Shown here piece after piece: positions 14,776-21,983 of a stretch of 36,349 bases of DNA. The first letter of the stretch is position 1; each line of letters opens with the position of its first letter. The notes beneath the pieces were generated by a model, which did no database searches, had not been told where the DNA came from, and was given only the letters and a program-made list of their open reading frames with translations. A program made the position numbers and the translations under genes. Source of the DNA: Eubacterium sp. (GTDB lineage Bacteria > Bacillota > Clostridia > Lachnospirales > Lachnospiraceae); assembly GCA_016280325.1 (NCBI GenBank), contig JAEEGM010000092.1, forward strand, positions 1 to 36,349, in the 5' to 3' direction.

Positions 14776-15654
14776 ATGATTCAAAGCATGACGGGGTTTG
14801 GTCGAGGGGAAGCCGCCGACGAGCATTATAAGGTTACGGTTGAGATGAAATCCGTAAATCATCGGTATTTGGATTTCAATATCCGTATACCACATAAATA
14901 TGCATTCTATGAGCACCGCATCAGACAATTAGCCAAGCAATTCGCTTCACGCGGAAAGATTGATATGTTTATCATGATCGAATCTCTTGGCGAGGCTGAT
15001 GTTAACATTGTTTACAATCGTTCAATTGCCGGTGCTTATCTGGAAGGTGTTCGTCAGCTGGCATTGGATCACTCGATGAAGTTTAAGACCGATGCTTATC
15101 AGATTGCCAGCCTTCCGGAAGTGTTTACGATGAAGGATAATGCGGTTGATGAGACGATCATCGCACCATTGATTGACGAGGCCGTGCGCAAGTCCGGTGA
15201 ACAGTTTAGTGAAAGTCGTCGCATCGAGGGTGAGAGTCTTGCCAAGGATATGCACGAAAAGCTGGATCAGATCCGTGAATATATCGATATGGTTGAAGAG
15301 CGATATCCGAAGATTCTTGAAGAATATGGGAATCGTATTCGAAAGAAAGCAGAGGAACTTCTTTCCGATCGTCAAATTGATGAGAGAGTTCTCGCTTCGG
15401 AGATGGTCATATATGCGGACAAACTTTGTGTGGATGAGGAGATGACACGAATCAAGACACATATTCAGCATATGAATGAGTGTCTGGATGGAAATGAGAG
15501 CAACGGACGAAAGTTGGATTTTCTGACGCAGGAGCTGAATCGTGAGGCCAATACGATTCTTTCCAAGTCCAGCGATGTCACGATCGCGAATTACGGAATA
15601 GAGATCAAGACACTGATTGAGAAGGTACGCGAACAGGTACAGAACATCGAATGA
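14776..15654 (+). CDS. yicC: YicC family protein (YicC/YloC endoribonuclease)
   Basis: The 292-residue protein starts MIQSMTGFGRGEA, the hallmark start of YicC proteins. It ends with the DUF1732 signature KLDFLTQELNREANTILSKS and a final helix (GIEIKTLIEKVREQVQNIE). YicC proteins form hexamers and cut structured RNA; E. coli YicC acts on the small RNA RyhB. The track starts at 14752, but GGGGAGG at 14763-14769 sits 6 nt before ATG 14776. It is first in an operon with remA, gmk, lepB and rpoZ, matching the usual Firmicutes yloC-remA-gmk-rpoZ order. Confidence 0.93.
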   Translation: MIQSMTGFGRGEAADEHYKVTVEMKSVNHRYLDFNIRIPHKYAFYEHRIRQLAKQFASRGKIDMFIMIESLGEADVNIVYNRSIAGAYLEGVRQLALDHSMKFKTDAYQIASLPEVFTMKDNAVDETIIAPLIDEAVRKSGEQFSESRRIEGESLAKDMHEKLDQIREYIDMVEERYPKILEEYGNRIRKKAEELLSDRQIDERVLASEMVIYADKLCVDEEMTRIKTHIQHMNECLDGNESNGRKLDFLTQELNREANTILSKSSDVTIANYGIEIKTLIEKVREQVQNIE

Positions 15655-15681
15655 TTGATGTCAGATAATCAGAGGTTACGT

Positions 15682-15942
15682 ATGGGTTTTGTCAATATCG
15701 GTTACGGGAATATGGTCAACACGGATAAGATCTACAGTATTGTTGGATCGGAGGCTGCACCGGTTAAGCGTATGGTTCAGGCCGCCAAGGATAATGGCAT
15801 GGCGATTGACGGTACATGCGGACACAAGACCAAGTCTGTACTGGTTATGGAGAACAATTCAATCGTTCTTTCTGCCCAGTTACCTGAAACTATCGTTAAG
15901 AACTGTAGTAAGGTAGAAAGCCGGGAAGGAGATGCGCGATGA
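15682..15942 (+). CDS. remA: RemA-family DNA-binding regulator (DUF370)
   Basis: The product of 86 residues matches RemA: GFVNIGYGNMVNTDKIYSIV, then APVKRMVQAAKDNGM, GHKTKSVLVMENN and LSAQLPET. In Bacillus RemA forms a ring-shaped oligomer that binds repeated DNA sites and activates biofilm matrix and osmoprotection genes. The track's start (TTG 15655) has no ribosome site and adds eight or nine non-conserved residues. AGAGG at 15671-15675, 6 nt before ATG 15682, and the family alignment support the shorter form. The stop overlaps the gmk start (ATGA). Confidence 0.92.
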   Translation: MGFVNIGYGNMVNTDKIYSIVGSEAAPVKRMVQAAKDNGMAIDGTCGHKTKSVLVMENNSIVLSAQLPETIVKNCSKVESREGDAR

Positions 15943-16586
15943 GTAAAACAGGAGTTTTAACTGTTATGTCAGGATTTTCCGGTGCCGGCAAGGGGACGAT
16001 TGTCAAAGGGTTGCTTGCCGATCATGATTATTACCTTTCCATATCCTGTACAACGAGAGCGCCTCGTGAAGGAGAGGAGAACGGTCGCGAGTATTTTTTT
16101 GTCACCAGAGAAGAATTTGAACGCATGATTCGCGACAATGAGATGATTGAATGGGCGGAATATGCCGGGAATTACTACGGAACGCCTAAGAAGGCTGTGG
16201 AAGACCGGCTGTCCGAAGGAAAAGATGTCCTGCTTGAAATTGAAGTGCAGGGAGGCATGCAGGTCAAGAAGTTGTTTCCGAATGCCGTTTTGTTGTTTGT
16301 GATTCCCCCTTCGGCGGAAGAGTTGTTGAGTCGTCTTCGCGGACGCGGGACGGAGACGGAAGAACAGATTCGGCTTCGTTTTGAGCAGACCGCTCGCGAG
16401 ATTCATTATATCAAAGATTACGATTATGTAATAACCAATGATGAGCTCGATAAAGCCATAGAAAAGATTAACGCTATTATTGACAGTCAGAGAGTTAAAC
16501 CCGTATTTCAGGAAGATTCCATACAGGCGCTCAGTCAGGGGATAACACATCTGATTGACTCGAGCGAATTAGGAAAAAAGGATTAG
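15939..16586 (+). CDS. gmk: Guanylate kinase
   Basis: The 215-residue enzyme has the P-loop GFSGAGKGT at 12-20, the GMP-binding stretch SCTTRAPREGEENGREYFFV, the lid region and RLRGRGTETEEQIRLR. It phosphorylates GMP to GDP and so feeds GTP and (p)ppGpp pools. It overlaps remA by 4 nt, with AAGGAG upstream, so translation is coupled. The C-terminal about 25 residues (FQEDSIQALSQGITHLIDSS) extend slightly beyond the shortest family members. Confidence 0.97.
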   Translation: MSKTGVLTVMSGFSGAGKGTIVKGLLADHDYYLSISCTTRAPREGEENGREYFFVTREEFERMIRDNEMIEWAEYAGNYYGTPKKAVEDRLSEGKDVLLEIEVQGGMQVKKLFPNAVLLFVIPPSAEELLSRLRGRGTETEEQIRLRFEQTAREIHYIKDYDYVITNDELDKAIEKINAIIDSQRVKPVFQEDSIQALSQGITHLIDSSELGKKD

Positions 16587-16602
16587 TTGGGAGACGAGCA
16601 TC

Positions 16603-17343
16603 ATGAGTGAAGAGCTGAAAGAATCAGAGATTATGCCGGATACTGCCGATGTCGAAGTAGAAACCGATGATATAGAGGCAGAGGTTTCCCCGGAAGAGGA
16701 AGCCACAGAAGGCAAGAAAAAAGAGAAGAAAAAGCGTTCCAAGGTCAGTATTGCTATTGAGATCGGTATCTATGTCGCGTTGATTTTTGTCTGTGTGTAC
16801 ATCGTGCCGAAATATGTGATGCAACGAACCGCGGTTTCCGGTGAATCGATGGAAGACACCTTACATGATAAGGAAAGCCTTTTGATCAACAAGATATCCT
16901 ATCGATTCCACGATCCGGAACGATACGACATTGTCGTTTTCTATCCGAAAGGAAAGGAAGTAGACGATTCCGAGTTTTATATCAAGAGGGTCTACGGGTT
17001 GCCGGGAGAAACGATCCAGATCAAGCATAATGACATTTATATCAATAATCAGAAGATTGAAGATAAGTATGCCAAAAACGCCATGGATGATGCAGGATTG
17101 GCCGCTAAACCATATACACTGAAGGAAGATGAATTCTTTGTCTTGGGAGATAACCGGGAGGTCAGTCTTGACAGCCGAAAGATTCCTACGAAGGATAAGG
17201 AAAAATACGCGGACATGTATACAGAAGATGAATTGGAAATGATGTCCGAGGATGCGGCACCCGGTCCGGTCAAGAGAGAGTTTATTGAAGGAAAAGCATT
17301 CTTCCGAATATGGCCGCTTGGAAAGTTTGGATTTGTCAGTTAG
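16603..17343 (+). CDS. lepB: Signal peptidase I with acidic N-terminal extension
   Basis: The 246-residue protein starts with a cytoplasmic tail of about 45 residues, first acidic and then lysine-rich (GKKKEKKKRSK). One membrane helix follows at about 48-70, and then the S26 protease domain. The catalytic Ser is S82 in SGESM and the Lys is K128 in YIKRVYGLPGE; GDNREVSLDSR at 162-172 is the third family box. It removes signal peptides from exported proteins on the outer face of the membrane. An insertion (DKEKYADMYTEDELEMMSED) lies between that box and the last strand. The gene lies between gmk and rpoZ, which are usually adjacent. Confidence 0.95.
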   Translation: MSEELKESEIMPDTADVEVETDDIEAEVSPEEEATEGKKKEKKKRSKVSIAIEIGIYVALIFVCVYIVPKYVMQRTAVSGESMEDTLHDKESLLINKISYRFHDPERYDIVVFYPKGKEVDDSEFYIKRVYGLPGETIQIKHNDIYINNQKIEDKYAKNAMDDAGLAAKPYTLKEDEFFVLGDNREVSLDSRKIPTKDKEKYADMYTEDELEMMSEDAAPGPVKREFIEGKAFFRIWPLGKFGFVS

Positions 17344-17402
17344 TTACGTTCAGAATCATTATTATCATATGAAAACACAAGGAAAGAGAAAGGAGAACCA
17401 TC

Positions 17403-17639
17403 ATGTTACATCCATCTTACACCGATCTTATGAATATCGCCAACAGCGAGGTTGAACAGGGCGAACAGCCGGTAGTAAACAGCCGTTATTCGATTGTTCT
17501 GGCGACAGCAAAGAGAGCAAAGCAGATCATCGGTGGATCAGAGCCGCTTCAGGAGGACATCACATGTCCGAAACCATTGTCAATCGCGATTGATGAGTTG
17601 GCTAACGGTGCGATCAAGATTCGTGGTGAGGACGACTGA
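17403..17639 (+). CDS. rpoZ: RNA polymerase omega subunit
   Basis: The 78-residue product has the omega core: HPSYTDLM at the start, SRYSIVLATAKRAKQI (the conserved helix that clasps beta-prime) and a C-terminal KPLSIAIDELANGAIKI. Omega helps assemble and stabilise RNA polymerase. AAGGAG lies 7 nt before ATG 17403. It is the last gene of the yicC operon; 28 nt later the leftward LysM gene ends, and only a weak 5-bp hairpin (AACGG/CCGTT) lies between them. Confidence 0.95.
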   Translation: MLHPSYTDLMNIANSEVEQGEQPVVNSRYSIVLATAKRAKQIIGGSEPLQEDITCPKPLSIAIDELANGAIKIRGEDD

Positions 17640-17667
17640 TCGAAAAGAACGGTAATTGAATAATCCG

Positions 17668-18012
17668 TTATCGTGCACCGGGAACCACGTCCTCACGACA
17701 GATTGGCATCATAAGGTAGATTCCCTCACGGATGAATTCACTATCCAGATCATTCAGTTGAATGATCTGGTTTTTGTATTCTGAAGCCGTGATATGAGAG
17801 TAGGACTTATAATAGCGCTTCGCCAGCGTGTCTAACGTGTCACCGGGATGAATCAGGACCTGTTCATACCCTTGAACACAGGAGAGATCTCCACTATCAG
17901 CAAATGCTTTTGTTGAAAACAGGATAAAGAACAGGACACAAAGCACCACAACGGCAGTCACGCCCCAAAGGACGGCTCGCTTCCCTGTCAACGTCATCAA
18001 TATATGTTTCAT
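17668..18012 (-). CDS. LysM membrane protein, probable YneA-like SOS cell-division inhibitor
   Basis: The 114-residue protein has a short basic start, one membrane helix or signal anchor (about 13-36, WGVTAVVVLCVLFFILF) and a single LysM domain (about 50-100) containing VLIHPGDTLDTLAKRYY and IIQLNDLDSEFIREG. LysM binds peptidoglycan. Size and layout match Bacillus YneA, which blocks septum formation during the SOS response. Two LexA-type boxes sit in the promoter, which supports DNA-damage control. The sequence shows LysM, anchor and boxes; the division-inhibitor role is inferred. Start ATG 18012 has GGAGGTGA upstream. A general LysM cell-wall protein is the alternative. Confidence 0.85.
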   Translation of the reverse strand: MKHILMTLTGKRAVLWGVTAVVVLCVLFFILFSTKAFADSGDLSCVQGYEQVLIHPGDTLDTLAKRYYKSYSHITASEYKNQIIQLNDLDSEFIREGIYLMMPICREDVVPGAR

Positions 18013-18032
18013 AATCGGTCACCTCCGCGCAC

Positions 18033-18046
18033 AGAACATCTGTTTG
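18033..18046. promoter_or_regulatory. LexA-type operator 1
   Basis: AGAACATCTGTTTG fits the Firmicutes LexA pattern CGAAC-N4-GTTYG except for its first base. It lies at or just after the expected transcription start of the LysM gene. Confidence 0.75.
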
Positions 18047-18051
18047 AGATA

Positions 18052-18080
18052 ACTATATCATACGAACAGATGTTTGTCAA
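18052..18080 (-). promoter_or_regulatory. Promoter of the LysM gene
   Basis: On the minus strand TTGACA (18075-18080) and TATAGT (18052-18057) have a 17-nt spacer. A LexA-type box fills much of the spacer, so a bound repressor would block polymerase directly. Confidence 0.85.
18063..18076. promoter_or_regulatory. LexA-type operator 2
   Basis: CGAACAGATGTTTG is a full match to the Firmicutes LexA pattern CGAAC-N4-GTTYG. Its centre is 30 bp from operator 1, and it lies between the -35 and -10 boxes. Confidence 0.85.
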
Positions 18081-18089
18081 TACAAAAAT

Positions 18090-18103
18090 CGAACAAATTT
18101 TCG
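18090..18103. promoter_or_regulatory. Weak third LexA-like site on the amidase side
   Basis: CGAACAAATTTTCG keeps the outer bases of the LexA pattern but has T for the inner G. It lies 27 bp from operator 2, toward the divergent amidase gene, and could extend control to that gene. Confidence 0.4.
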
Positions 18104-18214
18104 ATTACATATCAGAATAGACGTTTTTTCGTATTTTTTATTATTAATGACATGATTCTGTCAAGAGGGGTGGTTATGATTACATTGTTAATAAACTATG
18201 GAGAGGGGTATCGT

Positions 18215-20062
18215 ATGTTACACGATTATAGGGGATTCGGATTCGGATTTGTTCGTCATATGTTCAAAGGCTTCTGTGTGGTTATTTTTCTTATATTGTT
18301 TGGTGTCTTGTTTTCTTTTCATCAAAAAGAGGCGTTGGCGGCCGGCAGTTCTCCGCTGACGCTAACCTACAGCGATAAAGTTCATACGTATAAAGGTGTG
18401 CAGGGAAAATTGAATCTGATGCACAAGGATTACGAATTCACAACCATGCCCATCGTTAAACTTGATGGTGTACTATACGCGCCGGCGCAGGAGTTGTTTC
18501 AGAAAATTCTGGGCTGCAGCTGGGATTATAATACCGAAACAACGGAGTATCATGTATACGATGACGATCTGGATGTGATGATACAGTTTAAGGCAGGAGA
18601 GAAGTCTTTTACACTGATTAGTGGCGGGAATGTGACGGCTGTTTCTCTGTCAAAGCCTATCCTTATGATTCAGAACGGCACCTCCGAGGTGATGCCCTGT
18701 ATCCCGATTACAAAGGTGCTGAAAACCCTAAAATTTACTACTTCATGGAGCAAGAAAAAAGCGACCTATTCGGCACTTCGATCGAAATTTTTTGATTGGA
18801 TCGGTACGACTGAGGATACGGATACAAGCGTAAATCATGTCAGCCATGCAACCGGTACCTATAGCTTCAGTGATAATATGGCATATATCGATCTGAAGTT
18901 TTACGGAGACCGTCAGGAATCCTTTGATGCGGTCTATGTTGACCGTAATGACAAGATCATCACGGTAACGCTTCCGGACTCCACATTTTTACCGGAATTA
19001 AAAATGTACGATCGCTTTGGTGAGATCGCGGAGCGTATGGTCGTGACAGAAGAGGAGAAAAAGGTAACCGTTTTGTTCTATTGCGAAGATACAACAGAGT
19101 TTACCTATACAACTGCCGATAAGCGGCTGCATCTGCGTCTGATGTGGGATTACAGCAACAAGACCGGTAAGATCACCAATTACTCCCTGACCTTTGACAG
19201 GCCGGGGCCGGAGTATCTGATTGACAAGGTTTCCCAGGAAGAATGCTATGATTCCGTTTCATATAATAAAGCATTTAAGCTGATCGTCAAGGGGGATCAT
19301 CTGAAGTTTTACAAAAAACATCCGGTTGTCATCAATAATAATGCCGTAAAACGGATCAAGGTATATCTGTCGGATAATGAAAATACCGTCATCAAAGTGA
19401 CCACGAAAAAACTGCAAGGGTACAAGGTGTCAAGGATTGGAAATAAGTACGTGGTCAAGATGGATAATCCCAAGAAGATCTATAAAAATATCCTGGTATT
19501 TGATTGCGGACACGGAGCCCATGACAGTGGTGCCGTGAATTATGGGGTAAGAGAGAAGAATCTTAATCTCAAGATCGGGTATAAATTACTGAGTAAGTAT
19601 TTCAACCAGCTGAATCCGGACATCAAGGTATACTGGACAAGAAAGACAGATAAATTTGTCACACTGGATGATCGATCGAAGTTCGCTGAGAAGGTGTGCG
19701 CCGATGCTTTTATCAGTTTGCATATGAATTCGGCAGCGAATACGAAGGCAAACGGCACGGAGGTCTATTACTCCGTAAATAATAATAAGAAAAAGTCATC
19801 CGGTCTCATGAGCCAAAAGATGGCCCAAATGATGGATTCCGCGTTGGTATCCGCCTTGAAAACGAATGACAGAGGTGTCAGAACAGCCGGATTTTACGTA
19901 ATCAAGAGAAATACGGTACCGGCAATCCTGATCGAGCTGGCATTTTTGAGCGGGAATGAGGATCACAAGCGAATGATAACCTCATCCTTCCAGAAAAAAG
20001 CAGCGAACACGATTCAGACCGTGATCAAGAATATCTTTAAGAAATATCCATCGAAAAGATAA
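18215..20062 (+). CDS. Secreted N-acetylmuramoyl-L-alanine amidase (Amidase_3)
   Basis: With ATG 18215 (GAGAGGGG 6 nt upstream) the product has 615 residues and a signal peptide ending near QKEALAA. The track's start at 18074 would put 47 extra residues before it. The first third looks like a copper-amine-oxidase-type stalk domain (APAQELFQKILGCSWDYN). The middle is strand-rich and AMIN-like. The C-terminal domain is a zinc amidase: FDCGHGAHDSG (H433), VREKN (E447), SLHMNS (H503) and catalytic E574 in LIELAFLSG. It cuts the bond between MurNAc and the stem peptide. It diverges from the LexA-controlled LysM gene and converges on the recombinase gene. Confidence 0.93.
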   Translation: MLHDYRGFGFGFVRHMFKGFCVVIFLILFGVLFSFHQKEALAAGSSPLTLTYSDKVHTYKGVQGKLNLMHKDYEFTTMPIVKLDGVLYAPAQELFQKILGCSWDYNTETTEYHVYDDDLDVMIQFKAGEKSFTLISGGNVTAVSLSKPILMIQNGTSEVMPCIPITKVLKTLKFTTSWSKKKATYSALRSKFFDWIGTTEDTDTSVNHVSHATGTYSFSDNMAYIDLKFYGDRQESFDAVYVDRNDKIITVTLPDSTFLPELKMYDRFGEIAERMVVTEEEKKVTVLFYCEDTTEFTYTTADKRLHLRLMWDYSNKTGKITNYSLTFDRPGPEYLIDKVSQEECYDSVSYNKAFKLIVKGDHLKFYKKHPVVINNNAVKRIKVYLSDNENTVIKVTTKKLQGYKVSRIGNKYVVKMDNPKKIYKNILVFDCGHGAHDSGAVNYGVREKNLNLKIGYKLLSKYFNQLNPDIKVYWTRKTDKFVTLDDRSKFAEKVCADAFISLHMNSAANTKANGTEVYYSVNNNKKKSSGLMSQKMAQMMDSALVSALKTNDRGVRTAGFYVIKRNTVPAILIELAFLSGNEDHKRMITSSFQKKAANTIQTVIKNIFKKYPSKR

Positions 20063-20093
20063 TCGATTATCTTGAAGATTAATCATCTTTTCG
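20052..20093. terminator. Possible shared terminator between amidase and recombinase genes
   Basis: CGAAAAGAT (20052-20060) pairs with ATCTTTTCG (20085-20093), with a 24-nt loop that itself holds the palindrome AATCGATT. The arms lie in the last codons of the two convergent genes. The stem is A/T-rich and there is no clear T-run. Confidence 0.35.
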
Positions 20094-21149
20094 TAGAGTA
20101 ACCGCGGAGGCGGCACGACGTTTGCGATCCTCATCGAGAGCAGCGTAGTGCCGTCTTGTTGTATTGACGTCATTGTGCCCGAGAACCTCGGCGACCAGGT
20201 AAATATCTCCGGTTTCCCGATACAAACTGGTGCCGTAGGTGGAACGAAGTTTATGCGGCGTGATATGCTTGACTGTTGTCACATGGGAAGCGGCATCTTT
20301 GACCAGATCCTCAATCGCCTGCACGGTAATCCTTCGTTTTTGGATTGACAGGAAAAATGCGTGTTCGTGGCCGGCCTTGGTTTCAATATGACGGCGTTCC
20401 TCATAATACGTATACATGGCCTCGCTGACTTCGTCGCCGAAATACACAAAGTCCTCCTTGCCGCCTTTTCGAATGATTTTGATCCGATTGTTCTTGAAAT
20501 CAATATCCTCCAGATCAAGTCCGACACACTCGGAAACACGAATTCCCGTACCGAGCAGAAGAGTGAAGAGGGCAAGATTACGCACCTTATTCTTCTCAAA
20601 ATACGTTCGCTTCATCCCTTTCATCGTTTCGCCGCCGTGTTCCACATAATCCAGAAGATTAGCAACCTCGTCATAATCCAGCCGCGTGATTTCCTGTTTG
20701 TGAAGCTTCGGCATATCCACGATCACGGTTGGATTCTTATTGATCATCTCATGTTTATAATAATAATTGAAAAAGCTTCTCAGCGAGGCTAATTTGCGTT
20801 TTATGCCACGTTCGTTGTTCGTATGGGTAACACCGGCCTCGTCTTCATAAAGCTTCAAATACTCCATATATTCCTCGATATCAAGAGCGTCTAACTTCTC
20901 CAGATCCGTCAACGAGATTGATCGTATATCATCCTTATTTTTAAACGAGGGATTGGCTTGACATAAAAACGAAAAGAACAAACGGATGTCATATACATAA
21001 GATATTCTGGTCTTGGCTGAGGTTTTCGGTTCCATGGCACGAAAATAATCCCTGCAAAATCCGGGAAGAGTTTCCAATACCTCCCTAAGTTTTCTTGTGT
21101 TGTCACGAGATGTTTGTTCATGGTATGTGATTTTCTTGTCCGATGCCAT
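20079..21149 (-). CDS. xerC: Tyrosine recombinase, XerC/XerD type
   Basis: The 356-residue protein has an N-terminal SAM-like core-binding domain (about 25-150, with YVYDIRLFFSFL) and a catalytic domain carrying R204 (GTGIRVSE), H299 and R302 (PHKLRSTYG), H325 (GHND) and nucleophile Y335 (RRHYAAL). Xer proteins resolve chromosome dimers at dif. The start is ATG 21149: GGGAGG lies between it and the earlier ATG used by the track. With about 350 residues it is longer than XerC (about 300), with extra charged residues at both ends. No phage genes or att sites lie nearby, so a housekeeping role is likelier than integration, but XerC versus XerD is not certain. Confidence 0.88.
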   Translation of the reverse strand: MASDKKITYHEQTSRDNTRKLREVLETLPGFCRDYFRAMEPKTSAKTRISYVYDIRLFFSFLCQANPSFKNKDDIRSISLTDLEKLDALDIEEYMEYLKLYEDEAGVTHTNNERGIKRKLASLRSFFNYYYKHEMINKNPTVIVDMPKLHKQEITRLDYDEVANLLDYVEHGGETMKGMKRTYFEKNKVRNLALFTLLLGTGIRVSECVGLDLEDIDFKNNRIKIIRKGGKEDFVYFGDEVSEAMYTYYEERRHIETKAGHEHAFFLSIQKRRITVQAIEDLVKDAASHVTTVKHITPHKLRSTYGTSLYRETGDIYLVAEVLGHNDVNTTRRHYAALDEDRKRRAASAVTLRKDD

Positions 21150-21211
21150 AAGAAGAGTACCTCCCATATGAAAAATAAGCTGACAGAACAACTTGTGTAG
21201 TTGCTGTACTC

Positions 21212-21240
21212 ATTATACCATATAGAGAAGAGACTGTCAA
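21212..21240 (-). promoter_or_regulatory. Consensus promoter of the recombinase gene
   Basis: On the minus strand TTGACA (21235-21240) and TATAAT (21212-21217) are both perfect, with a 17-nt spacer. The -10 box ends about 60 nt before the start codon. Confidence 0.9.
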
Positions 21241-21257
21241 CTCTCTTGGACAAACTC

Positions 21258-21354
21258 CAGTTTTTCAAAAAGAGGTATATAGAAATGCAGAACGATTTGT
21301 TTCTGCATTTCCATATACCTCTATATTTCCATATACCTCTATTTTGAAAAACTG
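21258..21354. repeat. Long inverted repeat with an internal 18-bp duplication
   Basis: The 315-nt gap 21150-21464 has no gene. Its centre is an inverted repeat: the left arm 21258-21290 (33 nt) matches the complement of the right arm 21303-21354, except that the right arm holds a perfect tandem duplication of ATTTCCATATACCTCTAT (21307-21324 and 21325-21342). The loop is 12 nt. It lies between the terminator of blaI and the -35 box of the recombinase promoter, so it is probably not transcribed from either. Confidence 0.9.
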
Positions 21355-21400
21355 CCGTATTTATATCCTGATACCTGTAAACATCCAGTAACTCTCTCAC

Positions 21401-21429
21401 AAAAAAAAGCCCTCCTACGAGGACTTTTT
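21401..21429 (-). terminator. Terminator of blaI
   Basis: Read on the minus strand, AAAAAGTCCTC pairs with GAGGGCTTTTT around a GTAG loop, with one internal mismatch, and a T-run follows. It lies 36 nt past the blaI stop. The A/T flanks make it work on both strands in principle. Confidence 0.85.
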
Positions 21430-21464
21430 CATTTCATCTTTTGTTCCTGATCGTTGACGAAGGA

Positions 21465-21845
21465 TTACATCTTTTGGTTATGATTGATCATGCGTTGCAG
21501 TTCGATGATTTCTTCCGTAGTCAGCTTGCGCTGGCCAAGGTAATCCTGGATAAACACATTGAGCGATCCGTTAAACATTTTTGAGAACAACGCCTCGGTC
21601 TCAATACGCTGAACTTCTTTTTTTGTGATCTGAGCCCTGCAATTAAATCCGGGGTCCTCACGTGACACGGCACCTTTGTCAATCAGGCGTTTGATCACGG
21701 TATAGGTCGTATTCTTTTCCCAACCGATATACTCTTTGATGATCTTGGCAATATCTTTAGCAGCAAGTACACTGTTGGACCATAAAAGCTCCATAACATT
21801 TAGCTCGCCTTCATGTAACCGAATTTCATCTTTTTTGTTCGCCAT
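21465..21845 (-). CDS. BlaI/MecI/CopY family repressor, orphan
   Basis: The 126-residue protein starts MANKKDEIRLHEGELNVMELLW and has the family's winged helix with the recognition part TTYTVIKRLIDKGAVSRED. The C-terminal dimer helices end YLGQRKLTTEEIIELQRMI. BlaI and MecI repress beta-lactam resistance genes until cleaved by a BlaR1-type membrane protease. No blaR1, beta-lactamase or copper exporter gene lies beside it. The track's upstream start is replaced by ATG 21845, which has AAAGGGG about 10 nt before it. Its own promoter carries two TACATCTGTA dyads, so autorepression is expected. Other targets must be elsewhere. Confidence 0.88.
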   Translation of the reverse strand: MANKKDEIRLHEGELNVMELLWSNSVLAAKDIAKIIKEYIGWEKNTTYTVIKRLIDKGAVSREDPGFNCRAQITKKEVQRIETEALFSKMFNGSLNVFIQDYLGQRKLTTEEIIELQRMINHNQKM

Positions 21846-21895
21846 ACACCATATACCCCTTTGATACAATCTCTACAAAAGTAGATGCAATGTTC

Positions 21896-21905
21896 TACAT
21901 CTGTA
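21896..21905. promoter_or_regulatory. BlaI-type operator 1 (leader)
   Basis: The identical TACATCTGTA dyad lies 43 bp from operator 2, about four helical turns, in the blaI leader. A further dyad TCTAC-AAAA-GTAGA at 21872-21885 may be a third, weaker site. Confidence 0.7.
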
Positions 21906-21934
21906 TACACACGAAAAATCGACCGTGCATTAAC

Positions 21935-21964
21935 ATTCTACATCTGTATACATACGATTGTCAA
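21935..21964 (-). promoter_or_regulatory. Promoter of blaI
   Basis: On the minus strand TTGACA (21959-21964) and TAGAAT (21935-21940) have an 18-nt spacer. Operator 2 overlaps the -10 box and spacer. Confidence 0.8.
21939..21948. promoter_or_regulatory. BlaI-type operator 2 (promoter-overlapping)
   Basis: TACATCTGTA is a TACA-N2-TGTA dyad like known bla/mec operators. It sits inside a 22-nt direct repeat (21936-21957) that recurs at 21893-21914 with one change. Confidence 0.75.
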
Positions 21965-21983
21965 GAGGTTTTTTACAAGTTTT

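Noticed and set aside
20079-21149. Prophage or integrative element integrase
   Set aside because: No phage, relaxase or excisionase genes, no att-like direct repeats and no adjacent tRNA; neighbours are housekeeping genes.
21465-21964. Beta-lactam resistance operon
   Set aside because: Only the BlaI-like repressor is present; no sensor protease, beta-lactamase or low-affinity PBP lies beside it.
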